Positions 1 to 15,900 of a stretch of DNA of 64,000 nucleotides are shown piece by piece. The translations under genes and the position numbers were made by a program. The DNA is from Mactromeris polynyma (taxonomy: Eukaryota; Mollusca; Bivalvia; Venerida; Mactridae), in contig JASFXZ010000026.1 of the NCBI GenBank assembly GCA_032209605.1, positions 1,736,001 through 1,800,000 on the forward strand, read 5' to 3'. The notes under the pieces are model-generated. The model saw only the letters and a program-made list of their open reading frames with translations. It was not told where the DNA came from and did not search any database. Position 1 is the first letter of the stretch. Every line of letters begins with the position of its first letter.

Positions 1-3000
1 TTAGGAAATTGGGCATATTCTATAGGTATAATAGGTCAATATAATTATCAGGTGAACTCTGTTTTCCTCACTTATTGCATTCAAAACAGTGAATATAACA
101 CATTATTTATGAATATTAGGTTAATATAGTCACTAATGAACAGAATTATACCCATAAATTGCATTGTAAGTTGTAAATTGTGCATATCCTTTTGGTATAT
201 TGGGTCAATGTAATCAAAAGGTGAACTCTAATTTCCCAACTTATTGCATTTAAAATAGTAAATATAACAAAATATACATGAATATAGGGTCAATATAGTC
301 ACAATTGCACTCAAATATACCCATAGATTGCATTTAAATTAGGAAATTGGGCATATTCTATAGGTATAATAAGTCAATATAAACATCAGGTGAACTCTGT
401 TTTCCTCACTAATTGCATTCAAAACAGTGATTATAACACATTATATATGAATATTAGGTTAATATAGTCACTAATGAACACAAATATACCCACAAATTGC
501 ATTGTAAGTTGTAAATTGTGCATATTCTTTTGGTATATTGGGTCAATGTAATCAAAAGGTGAACTCTATTTTCCACTCTTATTGCATTCAAAATAGTAAA
601 TATAACAAAATATATATGAATATGGGACAATATAGTCAGAATAGCACTCAAATTTACCCATAGATTGCATTCAAATTAGGAAATTGGGCATATTCAATAG
701 GTATAATAGGTCAATAAAATTATCAGGTGAACTCTGTTTTTCTCACTAATTGCATTCAAAACAGTGATTATAACACATTATATATGAATATTAGGTGAAT
801 ATAGTGACTAATGAACACAAATATACCCATAAATTGTAAGTTGTAAAATGTGCATATTCTTTGGTATATTGGGTCAATGTAATCAAAAGGTGAACTCTAT
901 TTTGCTCACTAATTGCATTCAAAATAGTAAATATAACAAAATATATATGAATATTGGGTCAATAAAGTCACAATTGCCTTCAAATATACCCATATATTGC
1001 ATTCAAATTAGGAAATTGGGCATATTCTATAGGTATAATAGGTCAATATAATCATCAGGTGAACTCTGTTTTTCTCACTAATTGTATTCAAAACAGTGAT
1101 TATAACACATTATATATGAATATTAGGTTAATATAGTGACTAATGAACACAAATATACCCATAAATTGCATTGTAAGTTGTAAATTGTGCATATTATTTT
1201 GGTATATTGGGTCAATGTAATCAAAAGGTGAACTCTGTTTTCCTCACTAATTGCATTTTAAAACAGTGATTATAACACATCATATATGAATATTAGGTCA
1301 ATATAGTCAAAAATGAACACAACTTTACCCAAAAATTGCATTGTAAGTTGTAAATTATGCATAATCTCTGGTATATTGGGTCAATGTAATCAAAAGGTGC
1401 ACTCAGTTTTCCTCACTAATTGCATTCAAAACAGTGATTCTAACACATTATATCTGAATATTAGGTTAATATAGTCACTAAGGAACACAACTATACCCAT
1501 AAATTGCATTGTAAGTTGTAAATTATGCATAATCTCTGGTATATTGGGTCAATGTAATCAAAAGGTACACTCAGTTTTCCTCACTAATTGCATTCAAAGC
1601 AGTGATTATAACACATTATATCTGAATATTAGGTTAATATAGTCACTAAGGAACACAAATATACCCACAAATTGCATTGTAAGTTGTAAATTGTGCATTT
1701 TCTTTGGTATATTGGGTCAATGTAATCAAAAGATGAACTCTATTTTACTCACTAATTGCATTCAAAATAGTAATATATAAAATTATATATGAATATTGGG
1801 TCAATATAGTCAGAATTGCGCTCAAATTTACCCATAGATTGCATTCAAATTAGGAAATTGGGCATATTCTATAGGTATAATAGGTCAATATAATTATCAG
1901 GTGAACTCTGTTTTCCTCACTAATTGCATTCAAAACAGTGATTATAACACATTATATATGAATATTAGGTTAATATAGTGACTAATGAACACAAATATAC
2001 CCATAAATTGCATTGTAAGTTGTCAATTGTGCATATTCTTTTGGTATATTGGGTCAATGTAATCAAAAGGTGAACTCTAATTTCCCAACTTATTGCATTT
2101 AAAATAGTAAATATAACAAAATATATATGAATATAGAGTCAATATAGTCACAATTGCACTCAAATATACCCATAGATTGCATTTAAATTAGGAAATTGGG
2201 CATATTTTATAGGTATAATAGGTCAATATAATCATCAGGTGAACTCTGTTTTGCTCACTAATTGCATTCAAAACAGTGATTATAACACATTATATATGAA
2301 TATTAGGTTAATATAGAGACTATTGAACACAAATATACCCATAAATTGCATTGTAAGTTGTAAATTGTGCATATTCTTTTGGTATATTGGGTCAATGTAA
2401 TCAAAAGGTGAACTCTATTTTCCACTCTTATTGCATTCAAAATAGTAAACATAACAAAATATATTTGAATTTGGGACAATATAGTCAGAATTGCACTCAA
2501 ATTTACCCATATATTGCATTCAAATTAGGAAATTGGGCATATTCAATAGGTATAATAGGTCAATAAAATTATCAGGTGAACTCTGTTTTTCTCACTAATT
2601 GCATTCAAAACAGTGATTATAACACATTATATATGAATATTAGGTCAATATAGTCACTAATGAACATAATTATACCCATAAATTGCATTGTAAGTTGTAA
2701 ATTGTGCTTATTATTTTGGTATATTGGGTCAATGTAATCAAAAGGTGAACTCTGTTTTCCTCACTAATTGCATTTAAAACAGTGATTATAACACATTATA
2801 TATGAATATTAGGTCAATATAGTCAAAAATGAACACAACTTGACCCATAAATTCCATTGTAAGTTGTAAATATTGGGTCAATGTAATCAAAAGGTACACT
2901 CAGTTTTCTTCACTAATTGCATTCAAAGCAGTGATTATTACACATTATATATGAATATTAGGTGAATATAGTGACTAATGAACACAAATATACCCATAAA

Positions 3001-4300
3001 TTGTAAGTTGTAAATTGTGCATATTCTTTGGTATATTGGGTCAATGTAATCAAAAGGTGAACTCTATTTTGCTCACTAATTGCATTCAAAATAGTAAATA
3101 TAACAAAATATATATGAATATTGGGTCAATAAAGTCACAATTGCCTTCAAATATACCCATATATTGCATTCAAATTAGGAAATTGGGCATATTCTATAGG
3201 TATAATAGGTCAATATAATCATCAGGTGAACTCTGTTTTTCTCACTAATTGCATTCAAAACAGTGATTATAACACATTATATATGAATATTAGGTTAATA
3301 TAGTGACTAATGAACACAAATATACCCATAAATTGCATTGTAAGTTGTAAATTGTGCATATTATTTAGGTATATTGGGTCAATATAATCAAAAGGTGAAC
3401 TCTGTTTTCCTCACTAATTGCATTTAAAACAGTGATTATAACACATTATATATGAATATTAGGTCAATATAGTCAAAAATGAACACATCTATACCCAAAA
3501 ATTGCATTGTAAGTTGTAAATTATGCATATTCTCTGGTATATTGTGTCAATGTAATCAAAAGGTACACTCTGTTTTCCTCCCTAATTGCATTCAAAGCAG
3601 TGATTATAACACATTATATCTGAATATTAGGTTAATATAGTCACTAAGGAACACAAATATACCCATAAATTGCATTGTAAGTTGTAAATTATGCATAATC
3701 TCTGGTATATTGGGTCAATGTAATCAAAAGGTACACTCAGTTTTCCTCACTAATTGCATTCAAAGCAGTGATTATAACACATTATATCTGAATATTAGTT
3801 TAAGATAGTCACTAAGGAACACAAATATACCCACAAATTGCATTGTAAGTTGTAAATTGTGCATTTTCATTGGTATATTGGGTCAATGTAATCAAAAGAT
3901 GAACTCTATTTTACTCACTAATTGCATTCAAAATAGTAATATGTAAAATTATATATGAATATTGGGTCAATATAGTCACAATTGCACTCAAATATACCCA
4001 TAGATTGCATTTAAATCAGGAAATTGGGCATATTCTATAGGTATAATTAGTCAATATAAACATCAGGTGAACTCTGTTTTCCTCACTAATTGCATTCAAA
4101 ACAGTGATTATAACACATTATATATGAATATTAGGTTAATATAGTCACTAAGGAACACAAATATACCCACAAATTGCATTGAAAGTGTGAAATTGTGCAT
4201 ATTCTATGGGTATATTGGGTCAATATAAACAACATGTGAACTCTATTTTCCTCACTAATTGCATTCAAAATAGTAAATATAACATGGTATATATGAATTT

Positions 4301-4950
4301 AACTGATATGTCAGGTTGTATATTTGGGGTTCAGAGCATTAAAATATTTCGAATGAGACACTCTAATTACGGCCTTAAAATTATTCAAGTAATCTGATCA
4401 TATAGACTAGCTATCTGAAATTCTTATAAATTAGTGAAATTCAAATACTAATATGATTACAACATTCTATACATAATCATTTAATACTTGAATTTTGGTG
4501 TATTTATCTAATTTGTGTCAGATTGCTTTTTTCAAACCAATCTCATATCTTTCAAGTTAATTAATAACTCTTTGAGGAAACCTTAGCATGTTTTAAGCTA
4601 TAAGGTTATATGGTTCTTCTTTTTTGATCACTTTTAGTATTCTGTATTTCATAGTATAAATCATATGATGCTTAAATGAAGGGTTGTCTAAACATGTAAC
4701 GATATTATATTCACAGTACCTCAAAGTATTCAAACTGGACTAGAAGTAGGTTATATTATACACTTCGCCTTGCATACAATAACTGGGACCCACATTTCGG
4801 CCCCGCAAATACCGTGAAACGACCGACTAATATGGTCAAAGTGTTCATTTCCAACGAGTGAGGGTATTTTCTTTATTTCCAATGAGTGAGAACCGGTTAA
4901 ATGTTTAGCATACGGCGTATTTTTGCTGAACTCCGTCCTAGATGCGCAAC
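4301..4950. repeat. Satellite-embedded 650 bp core insert, copy 1
   Basis: Non-satellite sequence between satellite ending ATATGAATTT and satellite resuming ATGAACTCAAATATACCC. The insert replaces about 20 bp of expected monomer. The right third is visibly richer in GC and CpG (TTCGGCCCCGCAAATACCG) and holds a short internal direct repeat (ATTTCCAACGAGTGAG, then ATTTCCAATGAGTGAG). I see no terminal inverted repeats, target duplication or convincing coding sequence. The 73-codon minus-strand ORF overlapping its right end is preserved only because the copies are near-identical. Confidence 0.93.
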
Positions 4951-7900
4951 ATGAACTCAAATATACCCACAAACAGCATTGAAAATGGGAAATTGTGCAT
5001 ATTCTTTAGGTGTATTAGGTCAATGAAATCAAAAGGAGAACTCTATTTTCCTCACTAATTGCATTCAAAACAGTGAATATAACATATTATATATGAATTC
5101 TATGTCAATATATTCACAAAAGGACTGAAATTTCACCCATAAATTGCATTCAAAATAGGAAATTTGACTAACCTATAGGTATCTTAGTCAATATAATCAA
5201 CAGGTGAACTCTATTTTCCTCACTAATTACATTCCAAATAGTAAATATAACACGTTTTATATGAATTTGTGGTCAATATATTCAAAAATGAAATCAAATA
5301 TACCCATAAATTGCATTGAAGGAGGGAAATTGTGGTTATCCATTGATTACATAAGGACAATATAATCAACAGATGAACTATGTTTTCCTCACTAATTGCA
5401 TTCAAAATAGTCAGATTACCACATTATAGATGTATTTAAGGTCTATGTATTACAAAAATGAACTATATTATACCCGTAAATTGCATTGAACATGGGAAAT
5501 TGTGCATCTTCTTTAGGTATAATAGGCAATATAATTATCAGGTGAACTCTGATTTCCTCACTAATTGCATTCAAAACAGTGATTATAACACATTATATAT
5601 GACTATATGTCAATATAGTCACAAATGAACACAAATATACCCACAAATTGCATTGTAAGTTGTAAACTGTGCATATTCGTTTGGTATATTGGGTCAATGT
5701 AATCAAAAGGTGAACTCTATTTTCCACTTTTATTGCATTCAAAATAGTAAATATAACAAAATATATTTGAATTTGGGACAATATAGTCAGAATTGCACTC
5801 AAGTATACCCATAGATTGCATTCAAATTAGGAAATTGGGCATATTCTATAGGTATAATAGGTCAATATAATTATCAGGTGAACTCTGTTTTCCTCACTTA
5901 TTGCATTCAAAACAGTGAATATAACACATTATATATGAATATTAGGTTAATATAGTCACTAATGAACATAATTATACCCATAAATTGCATTGTAAGTTGT
6001 AAATTGTGCATATCCTTTGGTATATTGGGTCAATGTAATCAAAAGGTGAACTCTAATTTCCCAACTTATTGCATTTAAAATAGTAAATATAACAAAATAT
6101 ATATGAATATAGAGTCAATATAGTCACAATTGCACTCAAATATACCCATAGATTGCATTTAAATTAGGAAAATGGGCATATTCTATAGGTATAATAAGTC
6201 AATATAAACATCAGGTGAACTCTGTTTTCCTCACTAATTGCATTCAAAACAGTGATTATAACACATTATATGTGAATATTAGGTTAATATAGTCACTAAT
6301 GAAACACCAATATACCCACAAATTGCATTGTAAGTTGAAAATTGTGCATATTTGTTTTGGTATATTGGGTCAATGTAATCAAAAGGTGAACTCTATTTTC
6401 CACTCTTATTGCATTCAAAATAGTAAATATAACAAAATATATATGAATATGGGACAATATAGTCAGAATTGCACTCAAATTTACCCATAGAATGCATTCA
6501 AATTAGGAAATTGGGCATATTCAATAGGTATAATAGGTCAATAAAATTATCAGGTGAACTCTGTTTTTCTCACTAATTGCATTCAAAACAGTGATTATAA
6601 CACATTATATATGAATATTAGGTGAATATAGTGACTAATGAACAAAAATATACCCATAAATTGTAAGTTGTAAATTGTGCATATTCTTTGGTATATTGGG
6701 TCAATGTAATCAAAAGGTGAACTCTATTTTGCTCACTAATTGCATTCAAAATAGTAAATATAACAAAATATATATGAAAATAGGGTCAATATAGTCACAA
6801 TTGCACTCAAATATATCCATAGATTGCATTTAAATTAGGAATTGGGCATATTCTATAGGTATAATAAGTCAATATAAACATCAGGTGAACTCTGTTTTCC
6901 TCACTAATTGCATTCAAAACAGTGATTATAACACATTATATATGAATATTAGGTTAATATAGTCACTAATGAACACAAATATACCCACAAATTGCATTGT
7001 AAGTTGAAAATTGTGCATATTTGTTTTGGTATATTGGGTCAATGTTATCAAAAGGTGAACTCTATTTTCCACTCTTATTGCATTCAAAATAGTAAATATA
7101 ACAAAATATATATAAATATGGGACAATATAGTCAGAATTGCACTCAAATTTACCCATAGATTGCATTCAAATTAGGAAATTGGGCATATTCAATAGGTAT
7201 AATAGGTCAATAAAATTATCAGGTGAACTCTGTTTTTCTCACTAATTGCATTCAAAACTGTGATTATAACACATTATATATGAATATTAGGTGAATATAG
7301 TGACTAATGAACACAAATATACCCATAAATTGTAAGTTGTAAATTGTGCATATTCTTTGGTATATTGGGTCAATGTAATCAAAAGGTGAACTCTATTTTG
7401 CTCACTAATTGCATTCAAAATAGTAAAGATAACAAAATATATATGAATATTGGGTCAATAAAGTCACAATTGCCTTCAAATATACCCATATATTGCATTC
7501 AAATTAGGAAATTGGGCATATTCTATAGGTATAATAGGTCAATATAATCATCAGGTGAACTCTGTTTTTCTCACTAATTGTATTCAAAACAGTGATTATA
7601 ACACATTATATATGAATATTAGGTTAATATAGTGACTAATGAACACAAATATACCCATAAATTGCATTGTAAGTTGTAAATTGTGCATATTATTTTGGTA
7701 TATTGGGTCAATGTAATCAAAAGGTGAACTCTGTTTTCCTCACTAATTGCATTTAAAACAGTGATTATAACACATCATATATGAATATTAGGTCAATATA
7801 ATCAAAAATGAACACATCTTTACCCAAAAATTGCATTGTAAGTTGTAAATTATGCATAATCTCTGGTATATTGGGTCAATGTAATCAAAAGGTACACTCA

Positions 7901-9298
7901 GTTTTCCTCACTAATTGCATTCAAAACAGTGATTATAACACATAATATCTGAATATTAGGTTAATATAGTCACTAAGGAACACAACTATACCCATAAATT
8001 GCATTGTAAGTTGTAAATTATGCATAATCTCTGGTATATTGGGTCAATGTAATCAAAAGGTACACTCAGTTTTCTTCACTAATTGCATTCAAAGCAGTGA
8101 TTATAACACATTATATATGAATATTAGGTGAATATAGTGACTAATGAACACAAATATACCCATAAATTGTAAGTTGTAAATTGTGCATATTCTTTGGTAT
8201 ATTGGGTCAATGTAATCAAAAGGTGAACTCTATTTTGCTCACTAATTGCATTCAAAATAGTAAATATAACAAAATATACATGAATATTGGGTCAATAAAG
8301 TCACAATTGCCTTCAAATATACCCATATATTGCATTCAAATTAGGAAATTGGGCATATTCTATAGGTATAATAGGTCAATATAATCATCAGGTGAACTCT
8401 GTTTTTCTCACTAATTGCATTCAAAACAGTGATTATAACACATTATATATGAATATTAGGTTAATATAGTGACTAATGAACACAAATATACCCATAAATT
8501 GCATTGTAAGTTGTAAATTGTGCATATTATTTAGATATATTGGGTCAATATAATCAAAAGGTGAACTCTGTTTTCCTCACTAATTGCATTTAAAACAGTG
8601 ATTATAACACATTATATATGAATATTAGGTCAATATAGTCAAAAATGAGCACAACTATACCCAAAAATTGCATTGTAAATTGTAAATTATGCATAATCTC
8701 TGGTATATTGTGTCAATGTAATCAAAAGGTACACTCTGTTTTCCTCCCTAATTGCATTCAAAGCAGTGATTATAACACATTATATCTGAATATTAGGTTA
8801 ATATAGTCACTAAGGAACACAAATATACCCACAAATTGCATTGTAAGTTGTAAATTGTGCATTTTCTTTGGTATATTGGGTCAATGTAATCAAAAGATGA
8901 ACTCTATTTTACTCACTAATTGCATTCAAAATAGTAATATGTAAAATTATATATGAATATTGGGTCAATATAGTCACAATTGCACTCAAATATACCCATA
9001 GATTGCATTTAAATTAGGAAATTGGGCCTATTCTATAGGTATAATAAGTCAATATAAACATCAGGTGAACTCTGTTTTCCTCACTAATTGCATTCAAAAC
9101 AGTGATTATAACGCATTATATATGAATATTAGGTTGATATAGTCACTAAGGAACACAAATATACCCACAAATTGCATTGAAAGTGTGAAATTGTGCATAT
9201 TCTATGGGTATATTGGGTCAATATAAACAACATGTGAACTCTATTTTCCTCACTAATTGCATTCAAAATAGTAAATATAACATGGTATATATGAATTT
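4301..9298. repeat. Higher-order repeat unit, 4998 bp
   Basis: Core plus following satellite. Landmarks at 4301, 4751, 5223 and 5593 recur at +4998 (9299, 9749, 10221, 10591) with very few differences, so the unit is one core plus about 26 monomers. Such near-identity over 5 kb implies recent amplification or homogenisation. Confidence 0.88.
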
Positions 9299-9948
9299 AA
9301 CTGATATGTCAGGTTGTATATTTGGGGTTCAGAGCATTAAAATATTTCGAATGAGACACTCTAATTACGGCCTTAAAATTATTCAAGTAATCTGATCATA
9401 TAGACTAGCTATCTGAAATTCTTATAAATTAGTGAAATTCAAATACTATTATGATTACAACATTCTATTCATAATCATTTAATACTTGAATTTTGGTGTA
9501 TTTATCTAATTTGTGTCAGATTGCTTTTTTCAAACCAATCTCATATCTTTCAAGTTAATTAATAACTCTTTGAGGAAACCTTAGCATGTTTTAAGCTATA
9601 AGGTTATATGGTTCTTCTTTTTTGATCACTTTTAGTATTCTGTATTTCATAGTATAAATCATATGATGCTTAAATGAAGGGTTGTCTAAAAATGTAACGA
9701 TATTATATTCACAGTACCTCAAAGTATTCAAACTGGACTAGAAGTAGGTTATATTATACACTTCGCCTTGCATACAATAACTGGGACCCACATTTCGGCC
9801 CCGCAAATACCGTGAAACGACCGACTAATATGGTCAAAGTGTTCATTTCCAACGAGTGAGGGTATTTTCTTTATTTCCAATGAGTGAGAACCGGTTAAAT
9901 GTTTAGCATACGGCGTATTTTTGCTGAACTCCGTCCTAGATGCGCAAC
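9299..9948. repeat. Satellite-embedded core insert, copy 2
   Basis: Same 650 bp insert exactly 4998 bp after copy 1, with the same junctions. Only a few substitutions are visible (for example CTATTATG for CTAATATG and CTATTCAT for CTATACAT). Confidence 0.93.
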
Positions 9949-12900
9949 ATGAACTCAAATATACCCACAAACAGCATTGAAAATGGGAAATTGTGCATAT
10001 TCTTTAGGTGTATTAGGTCAATGAAATCAAAAGGAGAACTCTATTTTCCTCACTAATTGCATTCAAAACAGTGAATATAACATATTATATATGAATTCTA
10101 TGTCAATATATTCACAAAAGGACTGAAATTTCACCCATAAATTGCATTCAAAATAGGAAATTTGACTAACCTATAGGTATCTTAGTCAATATAATCAACA
10201 GGTGAACTCTATTTTCCTCACTAATTACATTCCAAATAGTAAATATAACACGTTTTATATGAATTTGTGGTCAATATATTCAAAAATGAACTCAAATATA
10301 CCCATAAATTGCATTGAAGGAGGGAAATTGTGGTTATCCATTGATTACATAAGGACAATATAATCAACAGATGAACTATGTTTTCCTCACTAATTGCATT
10401 CAAAATAGTCAGATTACCACATTATAGATGTATTTAAGGTCTATGTATTACAAAAATGAACTATATTATACCCGTAAATTGCATTGAACATGGGAAATTG
10501 TGCATCTTCTTTAGGTATAATAGGCAATATAATTATCAGGTGAACTCTGATTTCCTCACTAATTGCATTCAAAACAGTGATTATAACACATTATATATGA
10601 CTATATGTCAATATAGTCACAAATGAACACAAATATACCCACAAATTGCATTGTAAGTTGTAAACTGTGCATATTCGTTTGGTATATTGGGTCAATGTAA
10701 TCAAAAGGTGAACTCTATTTTCCACTTTTATTGCATTCAAAATAGTAAATATAACAAAATATATTTGAATTTGGGACAATATAGTCAGAATTGCACTCAA
10801 GTATACCCATAGAATGCATTCAAATTAGGAAATTGGGCATATTCTATAGGTATAATAGGTCAATATAATTATCAGGTGAACTCTGTTTTCCTCACTAATT
10901 GCATTCAAAACAGTGAATATAACACATTATATATGAATATTAGGTTAATATAGTCACTAATGAACATAATTATACCCATAAATTGCATTGTAAGTTGTAA
11001 ATTGTGCATATCCTTTGGTATATTGGGTCAATGTAATCAAAAGGTGAACTCTAATTTCCCAACTTATTGCATTTAAAATAGTAAATATAACAAAATATAT
11101 ATGAATATAGAGTCAATATAGTCACAATTGCACTCAAATATACCCATAGATTGCATTTAAATTAGGAAATTGGGCATATTCTATAGGTATAATAAGTCAA
11201 TATAAACATCAGGTGAACTCTGTTTTCCTCACTAATTGCATTCAAAACAGTGATTATAACACATTATATATGAATATTAGGTTAATATAGTCACTAATGA
11301 ACACCAATATACCCACAAATTGCATTGTAAAATGAAAATTGTGCATATTTGTTTTGGTATATTGGGTCAATGTAATCAAAAGGTGAACTCTATTTTCCAC
11401 TCTTATTGCATTCAAAATAGTAAATATAACAAAATATATATGAATATGGGACAATATAGTCAGAATTGCACTCAAATTTACCCATAGAATGCATTCAAAT
11501 TAGGAAATTGGGCATATTCAATAGGTATAATAGGTCAATAAAATTATCAGGTGAACTCTGTTTTTCTCACTAATTGCATTCAAAACAGTGATTATAACAC
11601 ATTATATATGAATATTAGTGAATATAGTGACTAATGAACAAAAATATACCCATAAATTGTAAGTTGTAAATTGTGCATATTCTTTGGTATATTGGGTCAA
11701 TGTAATCAAAAGGTGAACTCTATTTTGCTCACTAATTGCATTCAAAATAGTAAATATAACAAAATATATATGAAAATAGGGTCAATATAGTCACAATTGC
11801 ACTCAAATATACCCATAGATTGCATTTAAATTAGGAAATTGGGCATATTCTATAGGTATAATAAGTCAATATAAACATCAGGTGAACTCTTTTTTCCTCA
11901 CTAATTGCATTCAAAACAGTGATTATAACACATTATATATGAATATTAGGTTAATATAGTCACTAATGAACACAAATATACCCACAAATTGCATTGTAAG
12001 TTGAAAATTGTGCATATTTGTTTTGGTATATTGGGTCAATGTTATCAAAAGGTGAACTCTATTTTCCACTCTTATTGCATTCAAAATAGTAAATATAACA
12101 AAATATATATGAATATGGGACAATATAGTCAGAATTGCACTCAAATTTACCCATAGATTGCATTCAAATTAGGAAATTGGGCATATTCAATAGGTATAAT
12201 AGGTCAATAAAATTATCAGGCGAACTCTGTTTTTCTCAATAATTGCATTCAAAACTGTGATTATAACACATTATATATGAATATTAGGTGAATAGAGTGA
12301 CTAATGAACACAAATATACCCATAAATTGTAAGTTGTAAATTGTGCATATTCTTTGGTATATTGGGTCAATGTAATCAAAAGGTGAACTCTATTTTGCTC
12401 ACTAATTGCATTCAAAATAGTAAATATAACAAAATATATATGAATATTGGGTCAATAAAGTCACAATTGCCTTCAAATATACCCATATATTGCATTCAAA
12501 TTAGGAAATTGGGCATATTCTATAGGTATAATAGGTCAATATAATCATCAGGTGAACTCTGTTTTTCTCACTAATTGTATTCAAAACAGTGATTATAACA
12601 CATTATATATGAATATTAGGTTAATATAGTGACTAATGAACACAAATATACCCATAAATTGCATTGTAAGTTGTAAATTGTGCATATTATTTTGGTATAT
12701 TGGGTCAATGTAATCAAAAGGTGAACTCTGTTTTCCTCACTAATTGCATTTAAAACAGTGATTATAACACATCATATATGAATATTAGGTCAATATAATC
12801 AAAAATGAACACATCTTTACCCAAAAATTGCATTGTAAGTTGTAAATTATGCATAATCTCTGGTATATTGGGTCAATGTAATCAAAAGGTACACTCAGTT

Positions 12901-15900
12901 TTCCTCACTAATTGCATTCAAAACAGTGATTATAACACATTATATATGAATATTAGGTTAATATAGTCACTAAGGAACACAACTATACCCATAAATTGCA
13001 TTGTAAGTTGTAAACTGTGCATATTCGTTTGGTATATTGGGTCAATGTAATCAAAAGGTGAACTCTATTTTCCACTTTTATTGCATTCAAAATAGTAAAT
13101 ATAACAAAATATATTTGAATTTGGGACAATATAGTCAGAATTGCACTCAAGTATACCCATAGAATGCATTCAAATTAGGAAATTGGGCATATTCTATAGG
13201 TATAATAGGCAATATAATTATCAGGTGAACTCTGATTTCCTCACTAATTGCATTCAAAACAGTGATTATAACACATTATATATGACTATATGTCAATATA
13301 GTCACAAATGAACACAAATATACCCACAAATTGCATTGTAAGTTGTAAACTGTGCATATTCGTTTGGTATATTGGGTCAATGTAATCAAAAGGTGAACTC
13401 TATTTTCCACTTTTATTGCATTCAAAATAGTAAATATAACAAAATATATTTGAATTTGGGACAATATAGTCAGAATTGCACTCAAGTATACCCATAGAAT
13501 GCATTCAAATTAGGAAATTGGGGCATATTCTATAGGTATAATAGGTCAATATAATTATCAGGTGAGCTCTGTTTTCCTCACTAATTGCATTCAAAACAGT
13601 GAATATAACACATTATATATGAATATTAGGTTAATATAGTCACTAATGAACATAATTATACCCATAAATTGCATTGTAAGTTGTAAATTGTGCATATCCT
13701 TTGGTATATTGGGTCAATGTAATCAAAAGGTGAACTCTAATTTCCCAACTTATTGCATTTAAAATAGTAAATATAACAAAATATATATGAATATAGAGTC
13801 AATATAGTCACAATTGCACTCAAATATACCCATAGATTGCATTTAAATTAGGAAATTGGGCATATTCTATAGGTATAATAAGTCAATATAAACATCAGGT
13901 GAACTCTGTTTTCCTCACTAATTGCATTCAAAACAGTGATTATAACACATTATATATGAATATTAGGTTAATATAGTCACTAATGAACACCAATATACCC
14001 ACAAATTGCATTGTAAAATGAAAATTGTGCATATTTGTTTTGGTATATTGGGTCAATGTTATCAAAAGGTGAACTCTATTTTCCACTCTTATTGCATTCA
14101 AAATAGTAAATATAACAAAATATATATGAATATGGGACAATATAGTCAGAATTGCACTCAAATTTACCCATAGAATGCATTCAAATTAGGATATTGGGCA
14201 TATTCAATAGGTATAATAGGTCAATAAAATTATCAGGTGAACTCTGTTTTTCTCACTAATTGCATTCAAAACAGTGATTATAACACATTATATATGAATA
14301 TTAGGTGAATATAGTGACTAATGAACAAAAATATACCCATAAATTGTAAGTTGTAAATTGTGCATATTCTTTGGTATATTGGGTCAATGTAATCAAAAGG
14401 TGAACTCTATTTTGCTCACTAATTGCATTCAAAATAGTAAATATAACAAAATATATATGAAAATAGGGTCAATATAGTCACAATTGCACTCAAATATACC
14501 CATAGATTGCATTTAAATTAGGAAATTGGGCATATTCTATAGGTATAATAAGTCAATATAAACATCATGTGAACTCTTTTTTCCTCACTAATTGCATTCA
14601 AAACAGTGATTATAACACATTATATATGAATATTAGGTTAATATAGTCACTAATGAACACAAATATACCCACAAATTGCATTGTAAGTTGAAAATTGTGC
14701 ATATTTGTTTTGGTATATTGGGTCAATGTTATCAAAAGGTGAACTCTATTTTCCACTCTTATTGCATTCAAAATAGTAAATATAACAAAATATATATGAA
14801 TATGGGACAATATAGTCAGAATTGCACTCAAATTTACCCATAGATTGCATTCAAATTAGGAAATTGGGCATATTCAATAGGTATAATAGGTCAATAAAAT
14901 TATCAGGCGAACTCTGTTTTTCTCAATAATTGCATTCAAAACTGTGATTATAACACATTATATATGAATATTAGGTGAATAGAGTGACTAATGAACACAA
15001 ATATACCCATAAATTGTAAGTTGTAAATTGTGCATATTCTTTGGTATATTGGGTCAATGTAATCAAAAGGTGAACTCTATTTTGCTCACTAATTGCATTC
15101 AAAATAGTAAATATAACAAAATATATATGAATATTGGGTCAATAAAGTCACAATTGCCTTCAAATATACCCATATATTGCATTCAAATTAGGAAATTGGG
15201 CATATTCTATAGGTATAATAGGTCAATATAATCATCAGGTGAACTCTGTTTTTCTCACTAATTGTATTCAAAACAGTGATTATAACACATTATATATGAA
15301 TATTAGGTTAATATAGTGACTAATGAACACAAATATACCCATAAATTGCATTGTAAGTTGTAAATTGTGCATATTATTTTGGTATATTGGGTCAATGTAA
15401 TCAAAAGGTGAACTCTGTTTTCCTCACTAATTGCATTTAAAACAGTGATTATAACACATCATATATGAATATTAGGTCAATATAATCAAAAATGAACACA
15501 TCTTTACCCAAAAATTGCATTGTAAGTTGTAAATTATGCATAATCTCTGGTATATTGGGTCAATGTAATCAAAAGGTACACTCAGTTTTCCTCACTAATT
15601 GCATTCAAAACAGTGATTATAACACATTATATATGAATATTAGGTTAATATAGTCACTAAGGAACACAACTATACCCATAAATTGCATTGTAAGTTGTAA
15701 ATTATGCATAATCTCTGGTATATTGGGTCAATGTAATCAAAAGGTACACTCAGTTTTCTTCACTAATTGCATTCAAAGCAGTGATTATAACACATTATAT
15801 ATGAATATTAGGTGAATATAGTGACTAATGAACACAAATATACCCATAAATTGTAAGTTGTAAATTGTGCATATTCTTTGGTATATTGGGTCAATGTAAT

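Noticed and set aside
4938..4950. Helitron 3' end (CTAG after a weak ACGG/CCGT stem) in the core insert
   Set aside because: The stem is only four pairs, the sequence continues past CTAG before satellite resumes, and no matching TC start or target T is seen.
4751..4972. 73-codon minus-strand ORF across the core and satellite junction as a gene
   Set aside because: It reads into satellite at its start and is broken by a 2 bp deletion in copy 4. It has no recognisable domain.
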